A stretch of 64,000 nt of DNA from positions 372,001 through 436,000 of the forward strand of contig NZ_JANZXB010000003.1 in the NCBI RefSeq assembly GCF_025371035.1, in the 5' to 3' direction. Each line of letters opens with the position of its first letter. The stretch's first letter is position 1. The notes under the pieces were generated by a model. The model saw only the letters and a program-made list of their open reading frames with translations. It did not search any database and was not told where the DNA came from. The translations under genes were made by a program, and so were the position numbers. Positions 25,486-34,109 of the stretch are shown piece by piece. This DNA comes from Sphingomonas sp. LC-1 (lineage in GTDB: Bacteria > Pseudomonadota > Alphaproteobacteria > Sphingomonadales > Sphingomonadaceae).

Positions 25486-25600
25486 TCGCGTAACGCGCCG
25501 CCGACGCTTTCCCCTGATGCGGGCCCATCATCGCGCCGTCGGGCGGGCTTGTCGAAACTTAACCCTTGCCCAGCCGCCCGGTCCGGGGTGAAAGGCGAAC

Positions 25601-26194
25601 ATGGCCAGTCCTTCCTCCTCTCCGCTCGTCGTCGGTATCGGCGGCACGATCGGCAGCGTCTCCTCGACCGAGCGCGCGCTTCGCATCGCGATGACGGCCG
25701 CCGCCGACGAGGGGTTCCGCACCCATGTCTTCGGCGGCGAGGATCTGGCGCGCCTGCCGCTCTACAATCCGCGCGCGGCCGAGCGAACCGCGGCGGAGCA
25801 GGTCTTTGTCGAGACGGTGCGCCAGGCCTCGGCGATCATCATCGCCAGCCCGGGCTATCATGGCAGCATCTCGGGGCTGGTGAAGAACGCGCTCGATCTT
25901 CTCGAAGAGACGGCGAAGGACGATAGACCCTATCTCGCGGATTTGCCGGTCGGGCTGATCGCCACCGCCTATGGCTGGCAGGCGACGGGATCGACCATCG
26001 CGGCGCTGCGCTCGATCGTCCATGCGCTGCGCGGCTGGCCGACGCCCTTCGCGGCGGCGGTGAATTCGCAGCAGACGCGGTTCGATGAGGATGGCCGGAT
26101 CAACGATGCCTCGGTGGACGGGCAGTTGCGGTTGGTCGGCCAGCAGGTCGCCCGCTTCGCACCGCTGGCAGGGACGATTCGCGCGTCGAATTGA
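25601..26194 (+). CDS. NADPH-dependent FMN reductase family protein
   Basis: A 197-aa flavodoxin-like reductase. The first loop, GIGGTIGSVSSTERALRIAM, binds the FMN phosphate. The second family motif is ASPGYHGSISGLVKNALDLLEE, and GLIATAYGWQATGSTIAALR follows as in this family. It probably reduces FMN, quinones or azo compounds with NAD(P)H; the substrate is not readable. It is monocistronic, with a repeat directly after it. Confidence 0.88.
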   Translation: MASPSSSPLVVGIGGTIGSVSSTERALRIAMTAAADEGFRTHVFGGEDLARLPLYNPRAAERTAAEQVFVETVRQASAIIIASPGYHGSISGLVKNALDLLEETAKDDRPYLADLPVGLIATAYGWQATGSTIAALRSIVHALRGWPTPFAAAVNSQQTRFDEDGRINDASVDGQLRLVGQQVARFAPLAGTIRASN

Positions 26195-26213
26195 GGGGCG
26201 CTAGCCCACACAA

Positions 26214-26434
26214 ATTTTGTTCGCGCAAAGCCGCAAAGATCCCGATTTCGCGCGGAGGCGCGGAGGACGCAGAGATCGATCGCGTGCGACCGCGCGCAAT
26301 CCTTTCTTCGGTCATATTCATATGAGGAAGAAGGGCTGCGTCACCCGAAGCGTACGACATCTCCGCGTTCTCTGCGCCTCCGCGCGAACCCTCCTCTTTC
26401 TCCTCGCGCCTTCGCGGCTTCGCGCGAAATAAAA
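26214..26434. repeat. Intergenic palindromic repeat, family C (copy 2)
   Basis: The most complete family-C copy. The left end (TTTTGTTCGCGCAAAGCCGC) and right end (GCGGCTTCGCGCGAAATAAA) form a terminal inverted repeat; inner arms CGCGCGGAGGCGCGGAGGAC and CTCTGCGCCTCCGCGCGAAC also pair. It fills the whole gap between an FMN reductase gene and the tmk stop. Confidence 0.75.
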
Positions 26435-26436
26435 GC

Positions 26437-27108
26437 TTACCCCAGCCGTCCCGTCACCAGCGCGGTAATCTCGTCGGCAATCTCCCCCGGATCGCGCAAA
26501 GTCCCATGCGCCACGGTCGACACCGTCGTCCATTCGCCCAGCATCGCGCCGTCCGCCATCGCCACGTAATTGGCCCGCACCCGCGCCTGAAGCCCCAGAT
26601 CGGCCTCATAGGCGTCATAGGTGTCGTCGGTGTAGCTCCGCTTGCGCTTGCGGGCGATCAGGTCGCGCGCCACGTCCAGCGGGGTGTCGAGATAGACCGA
26701 CAGATGCGGCGCGGGGAGGCAGAACTGGACCGTTTCCAACCGCTCGATCCATTGCAGCAGCGCCTCGGCCCGCTCGGGGGGCACCTGCGCGGCCTGATAG
26801 GCCATGTTGGATGCGATATAGCGATCGAACACGATGACGTCATGGGCTTCCGCGAGTTCGATCAGATGCGGCCGCGATTCGAATCGGTCGAGCGCATAGA
26901 GGGTCGCCGCCGTCTCGGGCGCAGCGGCATGGGGCAGGCGCCCCGCCAGATATTCGCCCAGCGCCCAGCCGCCGATCGTCTCGGCATAGCGGGGGAAGGA
27001 CAGCGCGGCCGCCGACAGCCCGGCGGCGTTCAGCCGCTCGGTGACGGCGGCGGTCGCCGTGGCTTTCCCAGCGCCGTCGGCACCCTCGATCGCGAGAAGA
27101 AAGGCCAT
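26437..27108 (-). CDS. tmk: Thymidylate kinase (dTMP kinase), mycobacterial type
   Basis: A 223-aa nucleotide kinase that would phosphorylate dTMP to dTDP. It resembles Mycobacterium tuberculosis Tmk more than the usual proteobacterial enzyme: SFPRYAETIGG, LYALDRFESR, DRYIASNMAYQAAQ, and a LID region with RKRKRSYTDDTYDAYEAD. The P-loop reads GADGAGKAT, with Ala16 where Ser/Thr is normal; the mycobacterial enzyme has Arg there. Its ATG overlaps the stop of the chorismate mutase gene by one base (TGATG). A second, canonical tmk may exist elsewhere, in which case this one could serve another deoxynucleotide. Confidence 0.85.
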   Translation of the reverse strand: MAFLLAIEGADGAGKATATAAVTERLNAAGLSAAALSFPRYAETIGGWALGEYLAGRLPHAAAPETAATLYALDRFESRPHLIELAEAHDVIVFDRYIASNMAYQAAQVPPERAEALLQWIERLETVQFCLPAPHLSVYLDTPLDVARDLIARKRKRSYTDDTYDAYEADLGLQARVRANYVAMADGAMLGEWTTVSTVAHGTLRDPGEIADEITALVTGRLG

Positions 27109-27386
27109 CAGCCACGCAGCTTTTCATGGTGGCGGATCACCTCATCGATGATGAAGCGCAGGAATTTCTCGGAAAACTCCGGATCGAGCTGCGCATCGCT
27201 CGCCAATTGGCGAAGACGGGCGATCTGGGCGTCCTCTCGGCCGGGGTCGGCGGGGGGGAGTTCGTTCTCGGCCTTGTAGCGACCCACCGCCTGGGTAACC
27301 TTGAACCGCTCGGCCAGCATGAAGACCAGCGCGGCGTCGATATTGTCGATCGACTGGCGATAACCGGTCAGCACGGTGTCGGACAT
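27108..27386 (-). CDS. Chorismate mutase, AroQ class
   Basis: A 92-aa all-helical enzyme converting chorismate to prephenate for Phe/Tyr synthesis. Helix 1 carries the IDNIDAALVFMLAERFKVTQ region and then VGRYKAENELPP, with the active-site Arg/Lys positions present; GREDAQIARLRQL and FLRFIIDEVIRHHE follow. Of three possible ATGs, 27386 has GGGAG 11 bases upstream, while 27395 is too close to it. It is coupled to tmk. Confidence 0.88.
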   Translation of the reverse strand: MSDTVLTGYRQSIDNIDAALVFMLAERFKVTQAVGRYKAENELPPADPGREDAQIARLRQLASDAQLDPEFSEKFLRFIIDEVIRHHEKLRG

Positions 27387-27495
27387 GGTTGGCATATCTC
27401 CCTCTGGCATGCGCGCGGCACATGAATTCGCGCTGGCCCTTTCGCGCTTAGGCTTGCGTTCGGCAAGCGTTGTCGCCAGAGGCTCTTACCTGCCC

Positions 27496-28506
27496 ATGAC
27501 CGTAACCGCCACCCGCCTCGCCAAGCCCGCGCCCTCGCTGGACCCGATGATCCGGCTGGTGGCGGACGACATGAACGCCGTGAACCAGGTCATCATCGAC
27601 CGGATGCGGTCGGAGATTCCGCTGATCCCGCAACTGGCCGGCCACCTGATCTCGGGCGGCGGCAAGCGGATGCGCCCGATGCTGACGCTCGCGAGCGCGC
27701 AGCTGCTGGGGTATCAGGGGAGCAGCCACCATGTGCTGGCCGCGGCGGTGGAGTTCATCCACACCGCGACGCTGCTGCACGACGACGTGGTGGACGGCTC
27801 CGACCTGCGGCGCGGGCGGCGGACGGCCAACATCATCTGGGGCAATCCGGCGAGCGTGCTGGTCGGCGACTTCCTGTTCAGCCGCTCCTTCCAGTTGATG
27901 GTCGATGCGGGCAGCCTGAAGGTGCTGAACATCCTGTCGGGCGCCTCGGCGGTGATCGCCGAGGGCGAGGTGAACCAGCTGACCGCGGTGCGGCAGGTGG
28001 GCCTGCCCGAAGAGCGTTACCTCTCGATCATCGACGCCAAGACCGCCGCGCTGTTCGCCGCCGCCTGCCGCATCGCGGCGGTCGTCGCCGAGCGGCCTGA
28101 GGCGGAGGAGCTGGCGCTGGAGGCCTATGGCCGCAACCTGGGCATCGCGTTCCAGCTGATCGACGATGCGATCGATTATGTCTCCGACGCCGGAACCATG
28201 GGCAAGGATGCGGGCGATGATTTCCGCGAGGGCAAGATGACCCTGCCGGTGATCCTGGCCTATGCGCGCGCGAATGACGAGGAACGCCAGTTCTGGAAGG
28301 ACGCGGTCGAGGGACGGCGCACCTCAGACGAGGACTTCGCCCATGCCATCGCGCTGGTCCGCAAGAGCCGTGCGGTCGACGACACGATGGCGCGCGCGCG
28401 CCATTATGGCGGGCTGGCGATCGAGGCGATCAAGGGCTTTGCCGATAGCCCCGCCAAGGCGGCGATGATCGAAGCGGTCGAGTTCGCGGTCGCGCGGGCG
28501 TATTGA
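27496..28506 (+). CDS. All-trans polyprenyl diphosphate synthase (ubiquinone side chain)
   Basis: A 336-aa trans-isoprenyl diphosphate synthase. First Asp-rich motif LLHDDVVD (in FIHTATLLHDDVVDGSDLRR), second FQLIDDAIDY, and the GGGKRMRPML substrate-binding motif are all present. In sphingomonads the main quinone is Q-10, so decaprenyl diphosphate synthase (DdsA/IspB-like) is the best guess; chain length cannot be read with certainty. The start at 27496 (MTVTATRLAKPAP) is preferred to a longer frame starting at 27376, which overlaps the divergent chorismate mutase gene. Confidence 0.9.
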   Translation: MTVTATRLAKPAPSLDPMIRLVADDMNAVNQVIIDRMRSEIPLIPQLAGHLISGGGKRMRPMLTLASAQLLGYQGSSHHVLAAAVEFIHTATLLHDDVVDGSDLRRGRRTANIIWGNPASVLVGDFLFSRSFQLMVDAGSLKVLNILSGASAVIAEGEVNQLTAVRQVGLPEERYLSIIDAKTAALFAAACRIAAVVAERPEAEELALEAYGRNLGIAFQLIDDAIDYVSDAGTMGKDAGDDFREGKMTLPVILAYARANDEERQFWKDAVEGRRTSDEDFAHAIALVRKSRAVDDTMARARHYGGLAIEAIKGFADSPAKAAMIEAVEFAVARAY

Positions 28507-28510
28507 GGTC

Positions 28511-28635
28511 GTTCCCCGGCGAAGGCCGGGGCCCAGTTGCGGTGGATTATCGAAGGCGCGAGGCGGTTTGCCTCCCCCGCGTTGCGTGGCGCGCCTCTGG
28601 CTTGGTGGAGCCTGGGCCCCGGCCTTCGCCGGGAA
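28511..28635. repeat. Intergenic palindromic repeat, family D (copy 1)
   Basis: The left arm starts GTTCCCCGGCGAAGGCCGGG and the right arm ends in its inverse (CCCGGCCTTCGCCGGGAAC); the pairing extends about 25 bases at each end. The middle is about 75 bases. It starts just after the polyprenyl synthase stop. Confidence 0.8.
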
Positions 28636-28655
28636 CGGCTTTGCGGATAAGGCAT

Positions 28656-28756
28656 CCCCCCGTTCAGCCTGAGCGTGGTCGAAGGCCAAGGGAAAGCCTG
28701 TCCACTGGGCAAATGCCCAGGCATGGGCTTCGACTTCGCTCAGCCTGAACGGGGGT
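28656..28756. repeat. Intergenic palindromic repeat, family B (copy 4)
   Basis: Terminal inverted repeat CCCCCGTTCAGCCTGAGCG and CGCTCAGCCTGAACGGGGG. The middle contains a small CTGGGCAAATGCCCAG hairpin. It lies directly after a family-D copy and 55 bases before hrpB. Confidence 0.8.
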
Positions 28757-28811
28757 GGGGAATTGGGGCGAGGTCCTTCACCCCGCCCGGCAAACCCCCT
28801 ATCGCAAGCCG

Positions 28812-31262
28812 ATGACCTTACCCGTCACCGCCGTCCTGCCCGACCTGCTGACCGCGCTCGCGGCCGCTCCCAACGCCGTCCTCGTCGCGCCGCCGGGCGC
28901 GGGCAAGACCACCGCCGTCGCGCCCGCTCTCCTCGACCAGCCCTGGTGCACCGGGGAGGTCCTGCTCCTTTCCCCCCGCCGCCTTGCCGCCCGCGCCGCC
29001 GCCGAACGCATGGCCGCGCTGGCCGGGGAGCCGGTCGGCCGCACCTTCGGCTATGCCACCCGCATGGATACTAGGGTCAGCGCCGCGACCCGCGTGACCG
29101 TGGTGACCGAGGGCATCTTCGTCGCGCGCATTCAGGCCGATCCCGAGTTGGCGGGCGTCTCGGCGGTGCTGTTCGACGAGGTGCACGAACGCAGCCTCGA
29201 CGGCGATTTCGGCCTCGCGCTGGCGCTGGATGCGCAAGCGGGCCTGCGTCCCGACCTGCGGCTGGTCGCGATGTCCGCGACGCTCGACGGTCGCCGCTTC
29301 TCCAGCCTGATGGGCGACGCGCCCGTCATCGAGAGTGAAGGACGAAGCCATCCGCTGACGCTTCGCCATCTCGGCCGGGCGGCGGAGGCGCGGATCGAGG
29401 ATTCGGTCGCCGCCGCCATCCGCCGCGCGCTGGCCGATGAGGCGGAGGGCGACATCCTGGCCTTCCTGCCCGGCACCGCCGAGATCGCGCGCACCGCCGA
29501 GCGGCTGGCGAGCCTGCCCGCCGGAATCGCGGTCCATGAACTCCACGGCTCGCTGGACCCGGCGGCGCAGCGCGCGGCGATCCGGCGCGATCCAGAGGGG
29601 CGGCGGCGCATCGTCCTCGCCACCTCGATCGCGGAGACCAGCCTGACGCTCGACGGGGTGCGGATCGTGGTCGATTCGGGGCTGGCGCGCCGCCCGCGCT
29701 ACGACCGCGCGGCGGGGATGACCCGGCTGGTCACCGAGCGCGCCAGCCAGGCCGCCGTCACCCAGCGTGCGGGCCGCGCCGCGCGCCAGTCGCCCGGCGT
29801 CGCCTATCGCCTGTGGGAGGAGGCCGCCACGGCGGGGCTGCCGCGCTTCGATCCGCCCGAAATATTGGAGGCGGACCTGTCGGCGCTGCTGCTCGGCACC
29901 GCGCTCTGGGGGGTGGGTGATCCACGCGCACTCCCCTGGCTCGACCCGCCGCCCGAGGCGGCCGTCGCCGAGGCGCGTGCGCGGCTGACCGTGCTGGAGG
30001 CGCTGGACGACACCGGCCGCCCGACCGCGCACGGCAAGGCGATCGCGAAACTGCCGATGCCGCCGCGTCTGGCGCATATGCTGATTCGTAGCGGGGAGCG
30101 GGGCCTGGCCGCCACCGCCGCCGAGGTCGCGGTGCTGCTGGGCGAGCGTGGCATCGGGGGGCAGGATGTCGATGTCGAACAACGCCTGCGACGCTGGCGG
30201 ACCGAGCGCGGTCCCAAGGCGGAGGCGGCGCGCCAGATGGCGAAACGCTGGACCAGCCTGGCCCCCAGGCCGGTCGAGCGCGAGGCGTGGGACCATCCGG
30301 CGGGCGTCTGCCTGGCGCTGGCCTATCCCGACCGGGTCGCGCGGCGGCGCGACGCGACCGGCGAAAATTGGGCGAGCGTCGGGGGCAGGGGCTTCCGGCT
30401 CGACCCCGCCTCGGGGCTGGCGAGTTCGGAATGGCTGGCGGTCGGCGAGACTCAAGGCGCGGCCTCGGGCGCGCGCATCCTGTCCGCCGCGCCGCTCGAC
30501 CTCGCCACCGTCGAGGCGCTGTTCGCCGATCGGATCGAGACGCGGCGCACCGTCACCTTCAACCCCGTGACCGGCGGCGTCGAGGCGTTGCGCGAACGGC
30601 GGCTGGGCGGGCTGCGCCTGTCGAGCGGACCCGATTCGGGCGCTTCCCCCGAGGCGATCGCGGAGGCGCTGGTCGAGGGGGTGCGGACGCATGGCCTGTC
30701 GCTGTTGCCATGGAGCGACGGGGCGGGGGCCTATCGCGCGCGGGCGACCTATGCCGGGGTGGCGCTGGACGATGCGACCCTGATCGCGCGGCTGGACGAC
30801 TGGCTGCCCGCGCTGGTGGCGGGCAAGAGGCGGCTGGATGCGATCGCCCCCGGCGCGCTGACCGAGGCGATCCGCAACCTGATCGACTGGAACGACCAAC
30901 GGCGAATCGATTCGATGGCGCCGGCCCAGTTCACCAGCCCGGCGGGCAGCAGCCATGTGATTGATTATGCGGCGGAAGGTGGCCCCAGGGTGGAGCTGCG
31001 CGTCCAGGCGCTGTTCGGCCTGGCCGAGCATCCGGTGATCGGCACCGAGCGGGTGCCGCTGGTCCTCAGCCTGACCTCGCCAGCCGGTCGCCCGATCCAG
31101 ACGACGCGCGACCTGCCCGGTTTCTGGGCGGGAAGCTGGAGCGCGGTGGCCAAGGAAATGCGCGGCCGCTACCCCCGCCATCCCTGGCCCGACGACCCCG
31201 CCGCGGCCTCCGCGACGCTGCGCACGAAAAAGGCGGATGCAAGAGCCGCCGGTTCGCGATAA
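28812..31262 (+). CDS. hrpB: ATP-dependent helicase HrpB
   Basis: An 816-aa DEAH-box helicase of the HrpB family. Motif I APPGAGKTT, motif II DEVHERS, SAT (AMSATLDG), motif VI region TQRAGRAARQSPG, then the HA2 and HrpB C-terminal domains (SPAGRPIQTTRDLPGFWAGSW and the final RYPRHPWPDDP, typical of HrpB). The function of HrpB in bacteria is poorly defined. The ATG at 28812 begins TLPVTAVLPDLL, the usual HrpB N-terminus; an upstream frame to 28755 runs into repeat sequence. A small complex I subunit gene follows after 12 bases. Confidence 0.95.
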   Translation: MTLPVTAVLPDLLTALAAAPNAVLVAPPGAGKTTAVAPALLDQPWCTGEVLLLSPRRLAARAAAERMAALAGEPVGRTFGYATRMDTRVSAATRVTVVTEGIFVARIQADPELAGVSAVLFDEVHERSLDGDFGLALALDAQAGLRPDLRLVAMSATLDGRRFSSLMGDAPVIESEGRSHPLTLRHLGRAAEARIEDSVAAAIRRALADEAEGDILAFLPGTAEIARTAERLASLPAGIAVHELHGSLDPAAQRAAIRRDPEGRRRIVLATSIAETSLTLDGVRIVVDSGLARRPRYDRAAGMTRLVTERASQAAVTQRAGRAARQSPGVAYRLWEEAATAGLPRFDPPEILEADLSALLLGTALWGVGDPRALPWLDPPPEAAVAEARARLTVLEALDDTGRPTAHGKAIAKLPMPPRLAHMLIRSGERGLAATAAEVAVLLGERGIGGQDVDVEQRLRRWRTERGPKAEAARQMAKRWTSLAPRPVEREAWDHPAGVCLALAYPDRVARRRDATGENWASVGGRGFRLDPASGLASSEWLAVGETQGAASGARILSAAPLDLATVEALFADRIETRRTVTFNPVTGGVEALRERRLGGLRLSSGPDSGASPEAIAEALVEGVRTHGLSLLPWSDGAGAYRARATYAGVALDDATLIARLDDWLPALVAGKRRLDAIAPGALTEAIRNLIDWNDQRRIDSMAPAQFTSPAGSSHVIDYAAEGGPRVELRVQALFGLAEHPVIGTERVPLVLSLTSPAGRPIQTTRDLPGFWAGSWSAVAKEMRGRYPRHPWPDDPAAASATLRTKKADARAAGSR

Positions 31263-31274
31263 GGGACGTGGATT

Positions 31275-31556
31275 ATGGCCACTGCTCGCATCTTCCAGCG
31301 CCCCAAGAACGCGATGCAATCCGGCAAGTACCGGACCGATCGCTGGCAACTCGAATTCGAATCCACCGAGGCGAAAAAGCCCGATCCCCTGACCGGCTGG
31401 GCCGGCAGCGGCGATACGCGGGAGCAGGTTCGCCTGACCTTCGCGACGCTGGAAGAGGCGATCGCCTATTGCCAGCGCGAGGGGCTCGACCATCATGTCG
31501 TGCCGACGCCGCAAAAGACGCTCAAGCTGCAAAGCTACGCCGACAATTTTCGTTGA
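31275..31556 (+). CDS. NDUFS4-like complex I accessory subunit (ETC complex I subunit family)
   Basis: A 93-aa soluble protein matching the alphaproteobacterial and mitochondrial NDUFS4 family: ARIFQRPKNAMQSGKYRTDR, WQLEFE, DPLTGWAGSGDTREQVRLTF, and the C-terminal DHHVVPTPQ and KLQSYADNFR. In mitochondria the homologue stabilises the N-module of NADH:ubiquinone oxidoreductase. It is encoded here behind hrpB, away from any nuo genes, and is followed by a strong terminator. Confidence 0.93.
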   Translation: MATARIFQRPKNAMQSGKYRTDRWQLEFESTEAKKPDPLTGWAGSGDTREQVRLTFATLEEAIAYCQREGLDHHVVPTPQKTLKLQSYADNFR

Positions 31557-31562
31557 GGTTCG

Positions 31563-31594
31563 AGCGCTCCGGTCAAGGCCGGGGCGCTTTTCTT
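31563..31594 (+). terminator. Rho-independent terminator after the NDUFS4-like gene
   Basis: AGCGCTCCGG (31563-31572) pairs with CCGGGGCGCT (31579-31588) with one T-G pair and a 6-base loop, followed by a T-rich run, TTTTCTTT. Confidence 0.88.
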
Positions 31595-31615
31595 TCGCGC
31601 GTAGCGCTTGAGAAG

Positions 31616-31760
31616 GTTGGCTCGCGCGGAGACGCGGAGGTGTCGCGCCCGGCGGCATCGGGATCGCATCACAACCGATCCATTGGAGCGGCGTGTCGCC
31701 TCCGCGAGCAATCCCTCTCTGCGCCCTCCGCGCCTCTGCGCGAACAAAGTTTCCTGGCGC
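31616..31760. repeat. Intergenic palindromic repeat, family C (copy 3, incomplete)
   Basis: Inner arms are present (CTCGCGCGGAGACGCGGAGG and CTCCGCGCCTCTGCGCGAAC) but the outer end beyond 31750 is degraded. The middle has GGCGGCATCGG, a segment shared with copy 4. Confidence 0.6.
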
Positions 31761-31792
31761 CTTCCCGTCCGTTGCGGCGTGTCGCGATGAGT

Positions 31793-32010
31793 TTTCGCGA
31801 AGCCGCGATGACGCGAAGATTGTCGGAATGGGTTCGCGCAGAGGCGCAGAGAGCGCGGAGGTGACGTGTCCGGCGGCATCGGATGCGCACCACAAACAGC
31901 TGGTTGAAGAGATATTTCGCTGTCGCGAATACGACATCCCCGCGTCTCCGCGTCTCCGCGCGAACCAACCTTCTTCTCTTCGCGCCTTCGCGGCTTCGCG
32001 TGAAATCAAA
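31793..32010. repeat. Intergenic palindromic repeat, family C (copy 4)
   Basis: The left end TTTTCGCGAAGCCGCGATGA and right end CGCGGCTTCGCGTGAAATCA pair; inner arms GGTTCGCGCAGAGGCGCAGA and CGTCTCCGCGCGAACC pair. Its right end reaches the stop codon of the nudix gene, as copies 1 and 2 do with their minus-strand neighbours. Confidence 0.72.
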
Positions 32011-32539
32011 AGCCCAGGATGCCGCCCCCCAGCAGCAAGAGCAGCTTGGCATCCATCACCACGCCCGCCGCACGTCGTTCGGCCATGAAGGCCTGAACCT
32101 CCGACAGCTTCACCCGGTGCACGCTAATCTGCTCATCCGAATCGCCGCCGCCCTCGCCGACCCTCACCAAGCCGGTCGCGCGGACTAGGGTGAAGCGTTC
32201 CGACGTCATGCCGGGCGAGGAGCAGAATTCGCCCAGCGGCTCGATCCGCGAAGGGCGATAGCCAGTTTCCTCTTCTAACTCGCGCGCCGCGCCGTCCAGT
32301 ACGGCCTCGCCCGCGGTCTCGTCACCGATCAGCCCGGCGGGCATTTCCAGGCACGGCGCGCCCAGGGGGACGCGGAATTGTTCGACCAGCAGGATATGGT
32401 CGCCGTCGATCGCGAGGATGACGGCGGCGCGGATGTCGCGGGGGCGGTCGGCATATTCCCATGTGCCGCGCTTGCGCAGCGCCAGGAACCGTCCCTCGGC
32501 CATGGTTTCGAGGGGGGCGTCCATACGGGGATCGGTCAT
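32006..32539 (-). CDS. NUDIX hydrolase, ADP-ribose pyrophosphatase type
   Basis: A 177-aa NUDIX protein. The Nudix box is complete: G-x5-E in GDETAGE, then RELEEETGY. The preceding VEQFRVPLGAPCLEMPAGLI is typical of ADP-ribose or nucleoside-diphosphate-sugar pyrophosphatases, and FCSSPGMTSERFTL follows as in that subgroup. It overlaps the TPM gene by 4 bases and is the last gene of lemA-TPM-TPM-nudix. The final hydrophobic residues (LLLLLGGGILGF) abut a family-C repeat. Confidence 0.88.
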   Translation of the reverse strand: MTDPRMDAPLETMAEGRFLALRKRGTWEYADRPRDIRAAVILAIDGDHILLVEQFRVPLGAPCLEMPAGLIGDETAGEAVLDGAARELEEETGYRPSRIEPLGEFCSSPGMTSERFTLVRATGLVRVGEGGGDSDEQISVHRVKLSEVQAFMAERRAAGVVMDAKLLLLLGGGILGF

Positions 32540-33201
32540 AGCGAAATGGGTCTGTCCGGCAATTCGTTGGTATCGGCCGCCGTCTTGGGGAAATGCTCGG
32601 CGAGCACAAGCCCGATCCGCTCGACCGCCGCGTTCAACCCCTCACCGACGCGGCCCTTCGCGACATGGGGCAGCATCACCGCCATGGCGCGGCCCCAGGT
32701 TTCCGGTCCGACCTTGCCGGTCAGGCCGGAGTCGGCGACGATCTCCGCCATATGCTCGTCCTCGGAAAGATAGAGCAGCACGCCGTAGCGGCTGTCGGTC
32801 CGCCGCTCGGCCGAGACGCGGAAGAGCAGGACGGCGCGCGCGCGGACGCGGGCATGGCGGACGCTTTTGGGGACCAGCGCGATCCGGCGCTTCACCGGCC
32901 CCAGCGCCGCGACGACGACCGCGAAAATCACGATCTGCGCGATCATCAGCACGCCCAGGACCAGATCCTCGCCCGCTTCGCTCCATCCGTCATGCACCAG
33001 CGCGAGCAGCTTCAGGCCCAGGCCCGGAAACAGCGCGGCGAACAGCGGCACCAGCAGCATCGCGGCGGCAGCGAACCACAGCGCCACGTCGCGATAGTCG
33101 TCCGATCGGGGGGCGACAATGGTCACGATCTCGGCATCGGTCGCGGCCTCGGCGCGCGCCACGGCGGCGGTGACCAGATCGCTATCGGCTTCGCTCAACA
33201 T
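32536..33201 (-). CDS. TPM-domain membrane protein (second TPM gene)
   Basis: A 221-aa protein that starts MLSEADSDLVTAAVARAEA. It has an N-terminal TPM-like segment (AEIVTIVAPRSDDYRD), two membrane helices (about 46-66 and 84-106), and a C-terminal part with the TPM family sequence VLLYLSEDEHMAEIVADSG. The same family includes TPM-domain proteins from plant and bacterial photosystem repair, but in LemA operons the role is unknown. It begins 1 base after the first TPM gene. A long in-frame extension to 33423 is antisense-like sequence and is rejected. Confidence 0.85.
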   Translation of the reverse strand: MLSEADSDLVTAAVARAEAATDAEIVTIVAPRSDDYRDVALWFAAAAMLLVPLFAALFPGLGLKLLALVHDGWSEAGEDLVLGVLMIAQIVIFAVVVAALGPVKRRIALVPKSVRHARVRARAVLLFRVSAERRTDSRYGVLLYLSEDEHMAEIVADSGLTGKVGPETWGRAMAVMLPHVAKGRVGEGLNAAVERIGLVLAEHFPKTAADTNELPDRPISL

Positions 33202-33202
33202 C

Positions 33203-34099
33203 TCACCAATCCCCCGAAGCGCCGCCGCCGCCGAAATCCCCGCCGCCGCCGCCGGTAAAGCCACCGCCGAACCACGATCCGTCGCTGCCGCCGCCCGACG
33301 ATCCACCCGAACTCCAGCCGCCGCCCGATCCGCCACCGCTGCCCCAGCCGGGCCCCCAGAGAATGATCGGCCAGCCGCCTCCACCGCGTCGCCCGCCACC
33401 GCCGCGATCGTCATCGTCGTCATCGTGGAAACGCTGGCCCTGCTTGCGGCGCAGGATGGACAGCAGGACGAAGCCGCCGATGAAGATGACCAGGACGATC
33501 AGGATCAGAAAACCGTTGGAATCGCCGCCGCCGCGCCGGTGTTGCCGGTCAAATTGCTTCGCCGCCTCGGCCACCTTGGCCTGGGCTTCCTCGGGCGAGG
33601 CGCGGAGCTGCGCGATCACCGCGTCCGCGCCGGCATTCAGCGCGCCCGATATATCGCTCGACTCACGCAGGCGCGGGATCATCAGGGTGCGGATCATCTG
33701 GGACGACCAGGCGTCGGTCAGGATCGGCTCCAGCCCGCGTCCGACCTCCAGCCGGGGGCCGCGCTGGCCCTTGCCCTCATTGGGCGCGACGAACAGGATC
33801 GCGCCATTATCCGCATCCTTCAGGCCGACACCCCAGGCCCGACCCAGCCGATAGCCATAATCCTCGATCGGATAACCCTGAAGATCGGGGATGGTTGCGA
33901 CCACCAGCTGGCGGCCGGTATCCTTTTGCAGCGCTTCCAGCTTCTGTTCGAGCTGCGCCTTGGTGGCGGGGTCGATCTTGTTCGCCGCATCGACGACCAG
34001 GCCGTCGAACTTGGGAAAGCTCTGCGCCATCACGGGGACGGCGCAGAGGATCAGCCAGAGCCCGAGGACCGGGCGAAGCAACCGGGTGAACCGGGTCAT
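33203..34099 (-). CDS. TPM-domain protein with Gly-rich tail (YgcG type)
   Basis: A 298-aa protein with a signal peptide ending VMAQ, a periplasmic TPM domain (FDGLVVDAANKIDPATKAQL; then RQLVVATIPDLQGYPIEDYG and DNGAILFVAPNEGKGQRGPR, to about 165), one membrane helix (FLILIVLVIFIGGFVLLSIL, about 195-214) and a glycine/serine-rich tail with an Asp run. This layout is usual for the large TPM protein next to LemA. It lies 10 bases after lemA and 1 base before the second TPM gene. Confidence 0.9.
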   Translation of the reverse strand: MTRFTRLLRPVLGLWLILCAVPVMAQSFPKFDGLVVDAANKIDPATKAQLEQKLEALQKDTGRQLVVATIPDLQGYPIEDYGYRLGRAWGVGLKDADNGAILFVAPNEGKGQRGPRLEVGRGLEPILTDAWSSQMIRTLMIPRLRESSDISGALNAGADAVIAQLRASPEEAQAKVAEAAKQFDRQHRRGGGDSNGFLILIVLVIFIGGFVLLSILRRKQGQRFHDDDDDDRGGGGRRGGGGWPIILWGPGWGSGGGSGGGWSSGGSSGGGSDGSWFGGGFTGGGGGDFGGGGASGDW

Positions 34100-34109
34100 G
34101 AGTGCGTGA

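Noticed and set aside
28818-32009. A 1063-aa open frame on the minus strand opposite hrpB
   Set aside because: It is the antisense shadow of a G+C-rich gene, has no domain, and runs through a repeat and a terminator. The same applies to the long frames opposite mutS (36431-39415) and cstA (22655-24640).
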